Source: Panagrolaimus kolymaensis
Lineage: Eukaryota > Nematoda > Chromadorea > Rhabditida > Panagrolaimidae
Assembly: GCA_028622995.1 (NCBI GenBank)
Contig: JAJQJQ010000088.1
Coordinates: 124,001 to 188,000, forward strand
DNA length: 64,000 nucleotides
Direction: 5' to 3'
The notes beneath the pieces were generated by a model. That model was not told where the DNA came from, searched no databases, and was given only the letters and a program-made list of their open reading frames with translations. The translations under genes and the position numbers were made by a program. Numbering within the stretch: the first letter of the stretch is position 1; every line of letters starts with the position of its first letter. Below are positions 25,145-38,285 of the stretch, piece by piece.

Positions 25145-27561
25145 TTGCTTGCTTCATGGCAGCTTCGTCAAACCTTTAAAATGATTTCAATTTTTGGAAT
25201 AAAAAAATGTGTTAAAACTTTTTTTTTCTTTAATTTGATGAAAATCATTTATCTTTTGGACACTGCCTCAATTTACAAGTTTATTTATTATAGACGTTGC
25301 TTGCTTCATGGCAGCTTCGTCAAAACTTTAAAATGATTTCAATTTTTGGAATAAAAAAATGTGTTAAAACTTTTTTTTCTTTAATTTGATGAAAATCATT
25401 TTTCTTTTGGACACTGCCTCAATTTACAAGTTTATTTATTATGGACGTTGCTTGCTTCATGGCAGCTTCGTCAAACCTTTAAAATGATTTCAATTTTTGG
25501 AATAAAAAAATGTGTTAAAACTTTTTTTTCTTTAATTTGATGAAAATCATTTATCTTTTGGACACTGCCTCAATTTACAAGTTTATTTATTATGGACGTT
25601 GCTTGCTTCATGGCAGCTTCGTCAAACCTTTAAAATGATTTCAATTTTTGGAATAAAAAAATGTGTTAAAACTTTTTTTTCTTTAATTTGATGAAAATCA
25701 TTTATCTTTTGGACACTGCCTCAATTTACAAGTTTATTTATTATGGACGTTGCTTGCTTCATGGCAGCTTCGTCAAACCTTTAAAATGATTTCAATTTTT
25801 GGAATAAAAAAATGTGTTAAAACTTTTTTTTCTTTAATTTGATGAAAATCATTTATCTTTTGGACACTGCCTCAATTTACAAGTTTATTTATTATAGACG
25901 TTGCTTGCTTCATGGCAGCTTCGTCAAACCTTTAAAATGATTTCAATTTTTGGAATAAAAAAATGTGTTAAAACTTTTTTTTCTTTAATTTGATGAAAAT
26001 CATTTATCTTTTGGACACTGCCTCAATTTACAAGTTTATTTATTATAGACGTTGCTTGCTTCATGGCAGCTTCGTCAAACCTTTAAAATGATTTCAATTT
26101 TTGGAATAAAAAAATGTGTTAAAACTTTTTTTTCTTTAATTTGATGAAAATCATTTTTCTTTTGGACACTGCCTCAATTTACAAGTTTATTTATTTTGGA
26201 CGTTGCTTGCTTCATGGCAGCTTCGTCAAACCTTTAAAATGATTTCAATTTTTGGAATAAAAAAATGTGTTAAAACTTTTTTTTCTTTAATTTGATGAAA
26301 ATCATTTTTCTTTTGGACACTGCCTCAATTTACAAGTTTATTTATTATGGACGTTGCTTGCTTCATGGCAGCTTCGTCAAACCTTTAAAATGATTTCAAT
26401 TTTTGGAATAAAAAAATGTGTTAAAACTTTTTTTTCTTTAATTTGATGAAAATCATTTATCTTTTGGACACTGCCTCAATTTACAAGTTTATTTATTATG
26501 GACGTTGCTTGCTTCATGGCAGCTTCGTCAAACCTTTAAAATGATTTCAATTTTTGGAATAAAAAAATGTGTTAAAACTTTTTTTTCTTTAATTTGATGA
26601 AAATCATTTATCTTTTGGACACTGCCTCAATTTACAAGTTTATTTATTATGGACGTTGCTTGCTTCATGGCAGCTTCGTCAAACCTTTAAAATGATTTCA
26701 ATTTTTGGAATAAAAAAATGTGTTAAAACTTTTTTTTCTTTAATTTGATGAAAATCATTTATCTTTTGGACACTGCCTCAATTTACAAGTTTATTTATTA
26801 TGGACGTTGCTTGCTTCATGGCAGCTTCGTCAAACCTTTAAAATGATTTCAATTTTTGGAATAAAAAAATGTGTTAAAACTTTTTTTTCTTTAATTTGAT
26901 GAAAATCATTTATCTTTTGGACACTGCCTCAATTTACAAGTTTATTTATTATGGACGTTGCTTGCTTCATGGCAGCTTCGTCAAACCTTTAAAATGATTT
27001 CAATTTTTGGAATAAAAAAATGTGTTAAAACTTTTTTTTCTTTAATTTGATGAAAATCATTTTTCTTTTGGACACTGCCTCAATTTACAAGTTTATTTAT
27101 TATGGACGTTGCTTGCTTCATGGCAGCTTCGTCAAACCTTTAAAATGATTTCAATTTTTGGAATAAAAAAATGTGTTAAAACTTTTTTTTCTTTAATTTG
27201 ATGAAAATCATTTATCTTTTGGACACTGCCTCAATTTACAAGTTTATTTATTATGGACGTTGCTTGCTTCATGGCAGCTTCGTCAAACCTTTAAAATGAT
27301 TTCAATTTTTGGAATAAAAAAATGTGTTAAAACTTTTTTTTCTTTAATTTGATGAAAATCATTTATCTTTTGGACACTGCCTCAATTTACAAGTTTATTT
27401 ATTATGGACGTTGCTTGCTTCATGGCAGCTTCGTCAAACCTTTAAAATGATTTCAATTTTTGGAATAAAAAAATGTGTTAAAACTTTTTTTTCTTTAATT
27501 TGATGAAAATCATTTATCTTTTGGACACTGCCTCAATTTACAAGTTTATTTATTATGGACG
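25145..27561 (+). repeat. Higher-order block A, second copy, 16 units (2,417 bp)
   Basis: Unit order matches the first A block at every unit, 4,985 bp downstream (33 units, A+B). A private change, TTATTTTGGACG in place of TTATTATGGACG, is present near 26195 only, so the copies are not literally identical. Confidence 0.85.
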
Positions 27562-28770
27562 TTGCTTGCTTCATGGCAGCTTCGTCAAACCTTTAAAATG
27601 ATTTCAATTTTTGGAATAAAAAAATGTGTTAAAACTTTTTTTTTCTTTAATTTGATGAAAATCATTTATCTTTTGGACACTGCCTCAATTTACAAGTTTA
27701 TTTATTATAGACGTTGCTTGCTTCATGGCAGCTTCGTCAAAACTTTAAAATGATTTCAATTTTTGGAATAAAAAAATGTGTTAAAACTTTTTTTTCTTTA
27801 ATTTGATGAAAATCATTTTTCTTTTGGACACTGCCTCAATTTACAAGTTTATTTATTATGGACGTTGCTTGCTTCATGGCAGCTTCGTCAAACCTTTAAA
27901 ATGATTTCAATTTTTGGAATAAAAAAATGTGTTAAAACTTTTTTTTCTTTAATTTGATGAAAATCATTTATCTTTTGGACACTGCCTCAATTTACAAGTT
28001 TATTTATTATGGACGTTGCTTGCTTCATGGCAGCTTCGTCAAACCTTTAAAATGATTTCAATTTTTGGAATAAAAAAATGTGTTAAAACTTTTTTTTCTT
28101 TAATTTGATGAAAATCATTTATCTTTTGGACACTGCCTCAATTTACAAGTTTATTTATTATAGACGTTGCTTGCTTCATGGCAGCTTCGTCAAACCTTTA
28201 AAATGATTTCAATTTTTGGAATAAAAAAATGTGTTAAAACTTTTTTTTCTTTAATTTGATGAAAATCATTTATCTTTTGGACACTGCCTCAATTTACAAG
28301 TTTATTTATTATAGACGTTGCTTGCTTCATGGCAGCTTCGTCAAACCTTTAAAATGATTTCAATTTTTGGAATAAAAAAATGTGTTAAAACTTTTTTTTC
28401 TTTAATTTGATGAAAATCATTTTTCTTTTGGACACTGCCTCAATTTACAAGTTTATTTATTATGGACGTTGCTTGCTTCATGGCAGCTTCGTCAAACCTT
28501 TAAAATGATTTCAATTTTTGGAATAAAAAAATGTGTTAAAACTTTTTTTTCTTTAATTTGATGAAAATCATTTATCTTTTGGACACTGCCTCAATTTACA
28601 AGTTTATTTATTATAGACGTTGCTTGCTTCATGGCAGCTTCGTCAAACCTTTAAAATGATTTCAATTTTTGGAATAAAAAAATGTGTTAAAACTTTTTTT
28701 TCTTTAATTTGATGAAAATCATTTATCTTTTGGACACTGCCTCAATTTACAAGTTTATTTATTATGGACG
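27562..28770 (+). repeat. Higher-order block B'', truncated to 8 units
   Basis: From the 9-T unit the order a, gF, g, a, a, gF, a, g follows the first eight units of block B. Then the sequence switches to block A, as expected from unequal exchange between B and A. The boundary is accurate to about one unit. Confidence 0.75.
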
Positions 28771-30733
28771 TTGCTTGCTTCATGGCAGCTTCGTCAAACC
28801 TTTAAAATGATTTCAATTTTTGGAATAAAAAAATGTGTTAAAACTTTTTTTTCTTTAATTTGATGAAAATCATTTATCTTTTGGACACTGCCTCAATTTA
28901 CAAGTTTATTTATTATAGACGTTGCTTGCTTCATGGCAGCTTCGTCAAAACTTTAAAATGATTTCAATTTTTGGAATAAAAAAATGTGTTAAAACTTTTT
29001 TTTCTTTAATTTGATGAAAATCATTTTTCTTTTGGACACTGCCTCAATTTACAAGTTTATTTATTATGGACGTTGCTTGCTTCATGGCAGCTTCGTCAAA
29101 CCTTTAAAATGATTTCAATTTTTGGAATAAAAAAATGTGTTAAAACTTTTTTTTCTTTAATTTGATGAAAATCATTTATCTTTTGGACACTGCCTCAATT
29201 TACAAGTTTATTTATTATGGACGTTGCTTGCTTCATGGCAGCTTCGTCAAACCTTTAAAATGATTTCAATTTTTGGAATAAAAAAATGTGTTAAAACTTT
29301 TTTTTCTTTAATTTGATGAAAATCATTTATCTTTTGGACACTGCCTCAATTTACAAGTTTATTTATTATGGACGTTGCTTGCTTCATGGCAGCTTCGTCA
29401 AACCTTTAAAATGATTTCAATTTTTGGAATAAAAAAATGTGTTAAAACTTTTTTTTCTTTAATTTGATGAAAATCATTTATCTTTTGGACACTGCCTCAA
29501 TTTACAAGTTTATTTATTATAGACGTTGCTTGCTTCATGGCAGCTTCGTCAAACCTTTAAAATGATTTCAATTTTTGGAATAAAAAAATGTGTTAAAACT
29601 TTTTTTTCTTTAATTTGATGAAAATCATTTATCTTTTGGACACTGCCTCAATTTACAAGTTTATTTATTATAGACGTTGCTTGCTTCATGGCAGCTTCGT
29701 CAAACCTTTAAAATGATTTCAATTTTTGGAATAAAAAAATGTGTTAAAACTTTTTTTTCTTTAATTTGATGAAAATCATTTTTCTTTTGGACACTGCCTC
29801 AATTTACAAGTTTATTTATTATGGACGTTGCTTGCTTCATGGCAGCTTCGTCAAACCTTTAAAATGATTTCAATTTTTGGAATAAAAAAATGTGTTAAAA
29901 CTTTTTTTTCTTTAATTTGATGAAAATCATTTTTCTTTTGGACACTGCCTCAATTTACAAGTTTATTTATTATGGACGTTGCTTGCTTCATGGCAGCTTC
30001 GTCAAACCTTTAAAATGATTTCAATTTTTGGAATAAAAAAATGTGTTAAAACTTTTTTTTCTTTAATTTGATGAAAATCATTTATCTTTTGGACACTGCC
30101 TCAATTTACAAGTTTATTTATTATGGACGTTGCTTGCTTCATGGCAGCTTCGTCAAACCTTTAAAATGATTTCAATTTTTGGAATAAAAAAATGTGTTAA
30201 AACTTTTTTTTCTTTAATTTGATGAAAATCATTTATCTTTTGGACACTGCCTCAATTTACAAGTTTATTTATTATGGACGTTGCTTGCTTCATGGCAGCT
30301 TCGTCAAACCTTTAAAATGATTTCAATTTTTGGAATAAAAAAATGTGTTAAAACTTTTTTTTCTTTAATTTGATGAAAATCATTTATCTTTTGGACACTG
30401 CCTCAATTTACAAGTTTATTTATTATGGACGTTGCTTGCTTCATGGCAGCTTCGTCAAACCTTTAAAATGATTTCAATTTTTGGAATAAAAAAATGTGTT
30501 AAAACTTTTTTTTCTTTAATTTGATGAAAATCATTTATCTTTTGGACACTGCCTCAATTTACAAGTTTATTTATTATGGACGTTGCTTGCTTCATGGCAG
30601 CTTCGTCAAACCTTTAAAATGATTTCAATTTTTGGAATAAAAAAATGTGTTAAAACTTTTTTTTCTTTAATTTGATGAAAATCATTTTTCTTTTGGACAC
30701 TGCCTCAATTTACAAGTTTATTTATTATGGACG
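28771..30733 (+). repeat. Higher-order block A', 13 units
   Basis: Unit order a, gF, g, g, a, a, gF, gF, g, g, g, g, gF matches the first 13 units of block A. It also has the CGTCAAAACTTTAAAATG marker near 28945. It differs in that its first unit has eight T's, not nine. After the thirteenth unit the order leaves the A pattern. Confidence 0.78.
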
Positions 30734-33700
30734 TTGCTTGCTTCATGGCAGCTTCGTCAAACCTTTAAAATGATTTCAATTTTTGGAATAAAAAAATGTG
30801 TTAAAACTTTTTTTTCTTTAATTTGATGAAAATCATTTATCTTTTGGACACTGCCTCAATTTACAAGTTTATTTATTATAGACGTTGCTTGCTTCATGGC
30901 AGCTTCGTCAAAACTTTAAAATAGTTTCAATTTTTGGAATAAAAAAATGTGTTAAAACTTTTTTTTCTTTAATTTGATGAAAATCATTTATCTTTTGGAC
31001 ACTGCCTCAATTTACAAGTTTATTTATTATGGACGTTGCTTGCTTCATGGCAGCTTCGTCAAACCTTTAAAATGATTTCAATTTTTGGAATAAAAAAATG
31101 TGTTAAAACTTTTTTTTCTTTAATTTGATGAAAATCATTTATCTTTTGGACACTGCCTCAATTTACAAGTTTATTTATTATGGACGTTGCTTGCTTCATG
31201 GCAGCTTCGTCAAACCTTTAAAATGATTTCAATTTTTGGAATAAAAAAATGTGTTAAAACTTTTTTTTCTTTAATTTGATGAAAATCATTTATCTTTTGG
31301 ACACTGCCTCAATTTACAAGTTTATTTATTATGGACGTTGCTTGCTTCATGGCAGCTTCGTCAAACCTTTAAAATGATTTCAATTTTTGGAATAAAAAAA
31401 TGTGTTAAAACTTTTTTTTCTTTAATTTGATGAAAATCATTTATCTTTTGGACACTGCCTCAATTTACAAGTTTATTTATTATAGACGTTGCTTGCTTCA
31501 TGGCAGCTTCGTCAAAACTTTAAAATAGTTTCAATTTTTGGAATAAAAAAATGTGTTAAAACTTTTTTTTCTTTAATTTGATGAAAATCATTTTTCTTTT
31601 GGACACTGCCTTAATTTACAAGTTTATTTATTATGGACGTTGCTTGCTTCATGGCAGCTTCGTCAAACCTTTAAAATGATTTCAATTTTTGGAATAAAAA
31701 AATGTGTTAAAACTTTTTTTTCTTTAATTTGATGAAAATCATTTTTCTTTTGGACACTGCCTCAATTTACAAGTTTATTTATTATGGACGTTGCTTGCTT
31801 CATGGCAGCTTCGTCAAACCTTTAAAATGATTTCAATTTTTGGAATAAAAAAATGTGTTAAAACTTTTTTTTCTTTAATTTGATGAAAATCATTTATCTT
31901 TTGGACACTGCCTCAATTTACAAGTTTATTTATTATGGACGTTGCTTGCTTCATGGCAGCTTCGTCAAACCTTTAAAATGATTTCAATTTTTGGAATAAA
32001 AAAATGTGTTAAAACTTTTTTTTCTTTAATTTGATGAAAATCATTTTTCTTTTGGACACTGCCTCAATTTACAAGTTTATTTATTATAGACGTTGCTTGC
32101 TTCATGGCAGCTTCGTCAAACCTTTAAAATGATTTCAATTTTTGGAATAAAAAAATTTGTTAAAACTTTTTTTTCTTTAATTTGATGAAAATCATTTTTC
32201 TTTTGGACACTGCCTCAATTTACAAGTTTATTTATTATGGACGTTGCTTGCTTCATGGCAGCTTCGTCAAACCTTTAAAATGATTTCAATTTTTGGAATA
32301 AAAAAATGTGTTAAAACTTTTTTTTCTTTAATTTGATGAAAATCATTTATCTTTTGGACACTGCCTCAATTTACAAGTTTATTTATTATAGACGTTGCTT
32401 GCTTCATGGCAGCTTCGTCAAAACTTTAAAATAGTTTCAATTTTTGGAATAAAAAAATGTGTTAAAACTTTTTTTTCTTTAATTTGATGAAAATCATTTT
32501 TCTTTTGGACACTGCCTTAATTTACAAGTTTATTTATTATGGACGTTGCTTGCTTCATGGCAGCTTCGTCAAACCTTTAAAATGATTTCAATTTTTGGAA
32601 TAAAAAAATGTGTTAAAACTTTTTTTTCTTTAATTTGATGAAAATCATTTTTCTTTTGGACACTGCCTCAATTTACAAGTTTATTTATTATGGACGTTGC
32701 TTGCTTCATGGCAGCTTCGTCAAACCTTTAAAATGATTTCAATTTTTGGAATAAAAAAATGTGTTAAAACTTTTTTTTCTTTAATTTGATGAAAATCATT
32801 TATCTTTTGGACACTGCCTCAATTTACAAGTTTATTTATTATGGACGTTGCTTGCTTCATGGCAGCTTCGTCAAACCTTTAAAATGATTTCAATTTTTGG
32901 AATAAAAAAATGTGTTAAAACTTTTTTTTCTTTAATTTGATGAAAATCATTTATCTTTTGGACACTGCCTCAATTTACAAGTTTATTTATTATAGACGTT
33001 GCTTGCTTCATGGCAGCTTCGTCAAACCTTTAAAATGATTTCAATTTTTGGAATAAAAAAATTTGTTAAAACTTTTTTTTCTTTAATTTGATGAAAATCA
33101 TTTTTCTTTTGGACACTGCCTCAATTTACAAGTTTATTTATTATGGACGTTGCTTGCTTCATGGCAGCTTCGTCAAACCTTTAAAATGATTTCAATTTTT
33201 GGAATAAAAAAATTTGTTAAAACTTTTTTTTCTTTAATTTGATGAAAATCATTTATCTTTTGGACACTGCCTCAATTTACAAGTTTATTTATTATGGACG
33301 TTGCTTGCTTCATGGCAGCTTCGTCAAACCTTTAAAATGATTTCAATTTTTGGAATAAAAAAATGTGTTAAAACTTTTTTTTCTTTAATTTGATGAAAAT
33401 CATTTATCTTTTGGACACTGCCTCAATTTACAAGTTTATTTATTATGGACGTTGCTTGCTTCATGGCAGCTTCGTCAAACCTTTAAAATGATTTCAATTT
33501 TTGGAATAAAAAAATGTGTTAAAAATTTTTTTTCTTTAATTTGATGAAAATCATTTATCTTTTGGACACTGCCTCAATTTACAAGTTTATTTATTATGGA
33601 CGTTGCTTGCTTCATGGCAGCTTCGTCAAACCTTTAAAATGATTTCAATTTTTGGAATAAAAAAATGTGTTAAAAATTTTTTTTCTTTAATTTGATGAAA

Positions 33701-36700
33701 ATCATTTATCTTTTGGACACTGCCTCAATTTACAAGTTTATTTATTATGGACGTTGCTTGCTTCATGGCAGCTTCGTCAAACCTTTAAAATGATTTCAAT
33801 TTTTGGAATAAAAAAATGTGTTAAAACTTTTTTTTCTTTAATTTGATGAAAATCATTTATCTTTTGGACACTGCCTCAATTTACAAGTTTATTTATTATA
33901 GACGTTGCTTGCTTCATGGCAGCTTCGTCAAACCTTTAAAATGATTTCAATTTTTGGAATAAAAAAATGTGTTAAAACTTTTTTTTCTTTAATTTGATGA
34001 AAATCATTTATCTTTTGGACACTGCCTCAATTTACAAGTTTATTTATTATGGACGTTGCTTGCTTCATGGCAGCTTCGTCAAACCTTTAAAATGATTTCA
34101 ATTTTTGGAATAAAAAAATGTGTTAAAAATTTTTTTTCTTTAATTTGATGAAAATCATTTATCTTTTGGACACTGCCTCAATTTACAAGTTTATTTATTA
34201 TGGACGTTGCTTGCTTCATGGCAGCTTCGTCAAACCTTTAAAATGATTTCAATTTTTGGAATAAAAAAATGTGTTAAAACTTTTTTTTCTTTAATTTGAT
34301 GAAAATCATTTATCTTTTGGACACTGCCTCAATTTACAAGTTTATTTATTATGGACGTTGCTTGCTTCATGGCAGCTTCGTCAAACCTTTAAAATGATTT
34401 CAATTTTTGGAATAAAAAAATGTGTTAAAACTTTTTTTTCTTTAATTTGATGAAAATCATTTATCTTTTGGACACTGCCTCAATTTACAAGTTTATTTAT
34501 TATGGACGTTGCTTGCTTCATGGCAGCTTCGTCAAACCTTTAAAATGATTTCAATTTTTGGAATAAAAAAATGTGTTAAAACTTTTTTTTCTTTAATTTG
34601 ATGAAAATCATTTATCTTTTGGACACTGCCTCAATTTACAAGTTTATTTATTATGGACGTTGCTTGCTTCATGGCAGCTTCGTCAAACCTTTAAAATGAT
34701 TTCAATTTTTGGAATAAAAAAATGTGTTAAAAATTTTTTTTCTTTAATTTGATGAAAATCATTTATCTTTTGGACACTGCCTCAATTTACAAGTTTATTT
34801 ATTATGGACGTTGCTTGCTTCATGGCAGCTTCGTCAAACCTTTAAAATGATTTCAATTTTTGGAATAAAAAAATGTGTTAAAACTTTTTTTTCTTTAATT
34901 TGATGAAAATCATTTATCTTTTGGACACTGCCTCAATTTACAAGTTTATTTATTATGGACGTTGCTTGCTTCATGGCAGCTTCGTCAAACCTTTAAAATG
35001 ATTTCAATTTTTGGAATAAAAAAATGTGTTAAAACTTTTTTTTCTTTAATTTGATGAAAATCATTTATCTTTTGGACACTGCCTCAATTTACAAGTTTAT
35101 TTATTATGGACGTTGCTTGCTTCATGGCAGCTTCGTCAAACCTTTAAAATGATTTCAATTTTTGGAATAAAAAAATGTGTTAAAACTTTTTTTTCTTTAA
35201 TTTGATGAAAATCATTTATCTTTTGGACACTGCCTCAATTTACAAGTTTATTTATTATGGACGTTGCTTGCTTCATGGCAGCTTCGTCAAACCTTTAAAA
35301 TGATTTCAATTTTTGGAATAAAAAAATGTGTTAAAACTTTTTTTTCTTTAATTTGATGAAAATCATTTATCTTTTGGACACTGCCTCAATTTACAAGTTT
35401 ATTTATTATGGACGTTGCTTGCTTCATGGCAGCTTCGTCAAACCTTTAAAATGATTTCAATTTTTGGAATAAAAAAATGTGTTAAAAATTTTTTTTCTTT
35501 AATTTGATGAAAATCATTTATCTTTTGGACACTGCCTCAATTTACAAGTTTATTTATTATGGACGTTGCTTGCTTCATGGCAGCTTCGTCAAACCTTTAA
35601 AATGATTTCAATTTTTGGAATAAAAAAATGTGTTAAAACTTTTTTTTCTTTAATTTGATGAAAATCATTTTTCTTTTGGACACTGCCTCAATTTACAAGT
35701 TTATTTATTATGGACGTTGCTTGCTTCATGGCAGCTTCGTCAAACCTTTAAAATGATTTCAATTTTTGGAATAAAAAAATGTGTTAAAACTTTTTTTTCT
35801 TTAATTTGATGAAAATCATTTATCTTTTGGACACTGCCTCAATTTACAAGTTTATTTATTATGGACGTTGCTTGCTTCATGGCAGCTTCGTCAAACCTTT
35901 AAAATGATTTCAATTTTTGGAATAAAAAAATGTGTTAAAACTTTTTTTTCTTTAATTTGATGAAAATCATTTATCTTTTGGACACTGCCTCAATTTACAA
36001 GTTTATTTATTATGGACGTTGCTTGCTTCATGGCAGCTTCGTCAAACCTTTAAAATGATTTCAATTTTTGGAATAAAAAAATGTGTTAAAACTTTTTTTT
36101 CTTTAATTTGATGAAAATCATTTATCTTTTGGACACTGCCTCAATTTACAAGTTTATTTATTATAGACGTTGCTTGCTTCATGGCAGCTTCGTCAAAACT
36201 TTAAAATAGTTTCAATTTTTGGAATAAAAAAATGTGTTAAAACTTTTTTTTCTTTAATTTGATGAAAATCATTTTTCTTTTGGACACTGCCTCAATTTAC
36301 AAGTTTATTTATTATGGACGTTGCTTGCTTCATGGCAGCTTCGTCAAACCTTTAAAATGATTTCAATTTTTGGAATAAAAAAATGTGTTAAAACTTTTTT
36401 TTCTTTAATTTGATGAAAATCATTTATCTTTTGGACACTGCCTCAATTTACAAGTTTATTTATTATGGACGTTGCTTGCTTCATGGCAGCTTCGTCAAAC
36501 CTTTAAAATGATTTCAATTTTTGGAATAAAAAAATGTGTTAAAACTTTTTTTTCTTTAATTTGATGAAAATCATTTATCTTTTGGACACTGCCTCAATTT
36601 ACAAGTTTATTTATTATGGACGTTGCTTGCTTCATGGCAGCTTCGTCAAACCTTTAAAATGATTTCAATTTTTGGAATAAAAAAATGTGTTAAAACTTTT

Positions 36701-38285
36701 TTTTCTTTAATTTGATGAAAATCATTTATCTTTTGGACACTGCCTCAATTTACAAGTTTATTTATTATGGACGTTGCTTGCTTCATGGCAGCTTCGTCAA
36801 ACCTTTAAAATGATTTCAATTTTTGGAATAAAAAAATGTGTTAAAACTTTTTTTTTCTTTAATTTGATGAAAATCATTTATCTTTTGGACACTGCCTCAA
36901 TTTACAAGTTTATTTATTATGGACGTTGCTTGCTTCATGGCAGCTTCGTCAAACCTTTAAAATGATTTCAATTTTTGGAATAAAAAAATGTGTTAAAACT
37001 TTTTTTTCTTTAATTTGATGAAAATCATTTATCTTTTGGACACTGCCTCAATTTACAAGTTTATTTATTATGGACGTTGCTTGCTTCATGGCAGCTTCGT
37101 CAAACCTTTAAAATGATTTCAATTTTTGGAATAAAAAAATGTGTTAAAACTTTTTTTTCTTTAATTTGATGAAAATCATTTATCTTTTGGACACTGCCTC
37201 AATTTACAAGTTTATTTATTATGGACGTTGCTTGCTTCATGGCAGCTTCGTCAAACCTTTAAAATGATTTCAATTTTTGGAATAAAAAAATGTGTTAAAA
37301 CTTTTTTTTCTTTAATTTGATGAAAATCATTTATCTTTTGGACACTGCCTCAATTTACAAGTTTATTTATTATGGACGTTGCTTGCTTCATGGCAGCTTC
37401 GTCAAACCTTTAAAATGATTTCAATTTTTGGAATAAAAAAATGTGTTAAAACTTTTTTTTTCTTTAATTTGATGAAAATCATTTATCTTTTGGACACTGC
37501 CTCAATTTACAAGTTTATTTATTATGGACGTTGCTTGCTTCATGGCAGCTTCGTCAAACCTTTAAAATGATTTCAATTTTTGGAATAAAAAAATGTGTTA
37601 AAACTTTTTTTTCTTTAATTTGATGAAAATCATTTATCTTTTGGACACTGCCTCAATTTACAAGTTTATTTATTATGGACGTTGCTTGCTTCATGGCAGC
37701 TTCGTCAAACCTTTAAAATGATTTCAATTTTTGGAATAAAAAAATGTGTTAAAACTTTTTTTTCTTTAATTTGATGAAAATCATTTATCTTTTGGACACT
37801 GCCTCAATTTACAAGTTTATTTATTATGGACGGTGCTTGCTTCATGGCAGCTTCATCAAACCAATAAAATAGTTTCAAATTTCGGAATAAAAATAAGTGT
37901 TAAAACTTTTTTTTCTTTAATTTGATGAAAATCATTTTTCTTTTGGACACTGCCTCAATTTACAAGTTTATTTATTATAGACGTTGCTTGCTTCATGGCA
38001 GCTTCGTCAAAACTTTAAAATAGTTTCAAATTTCGGAATAAAAAAAAGTGTTAAAACTTTTTTTTCTTTAATTTGTTGAAAATCTTTTTTCTTTTGGACA
38101 CTGCCTCAATTTACAAGTTTATTTATTATGGACGTTGCTTGCTTCATGGCAGCTTCGTCAAACCTTTAAAATGATTTCAATTTTTGGAATAAAAAAATGT
38201 GTTAAAACTTTTTTTTCTTTAATTTGATGAAAATCATTTATCTTTTGGACACTGCCTCAATTTACAAGTTTATTTATTATGGACG
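30734..38285 (+). repeat. CGTC/TGATTTC units without strong periodic order
   Basis: Most units are the g or gF type. The hybrid marker CGTCAAAACTTTAAAATAGTTTCAATTTTTGG is near 30907, 31510, 32417 and 36188. Units in which the C before the T tract is replaced by A (AAAAATTTTTTTTC) occur near 33524, 33676, 34128, 34732 and 35486 and nowhere else noticed. Nine-T units occur at 36774 and 37379. A GGACGG/CATC unit with AAAATAAGTG is near 37830. Confidence 0.75.
31510..33230 (+). repeat. 6-unit (906-bp) tandem duplication
   Basis: Three rare markers repeat at the same offset. The CGTCAAAACTTTAAAATAG hybrid is at about 31510 and 32417, CTGCCTTAATTT at 31611 and 32517, and AAAAATTTGTT at about 32156 and 33062. 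Offsets are 906 or 907 bp, which is six units. The unit pattern in between is the same except for one F/TATC difference. Confidence 0.8.
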
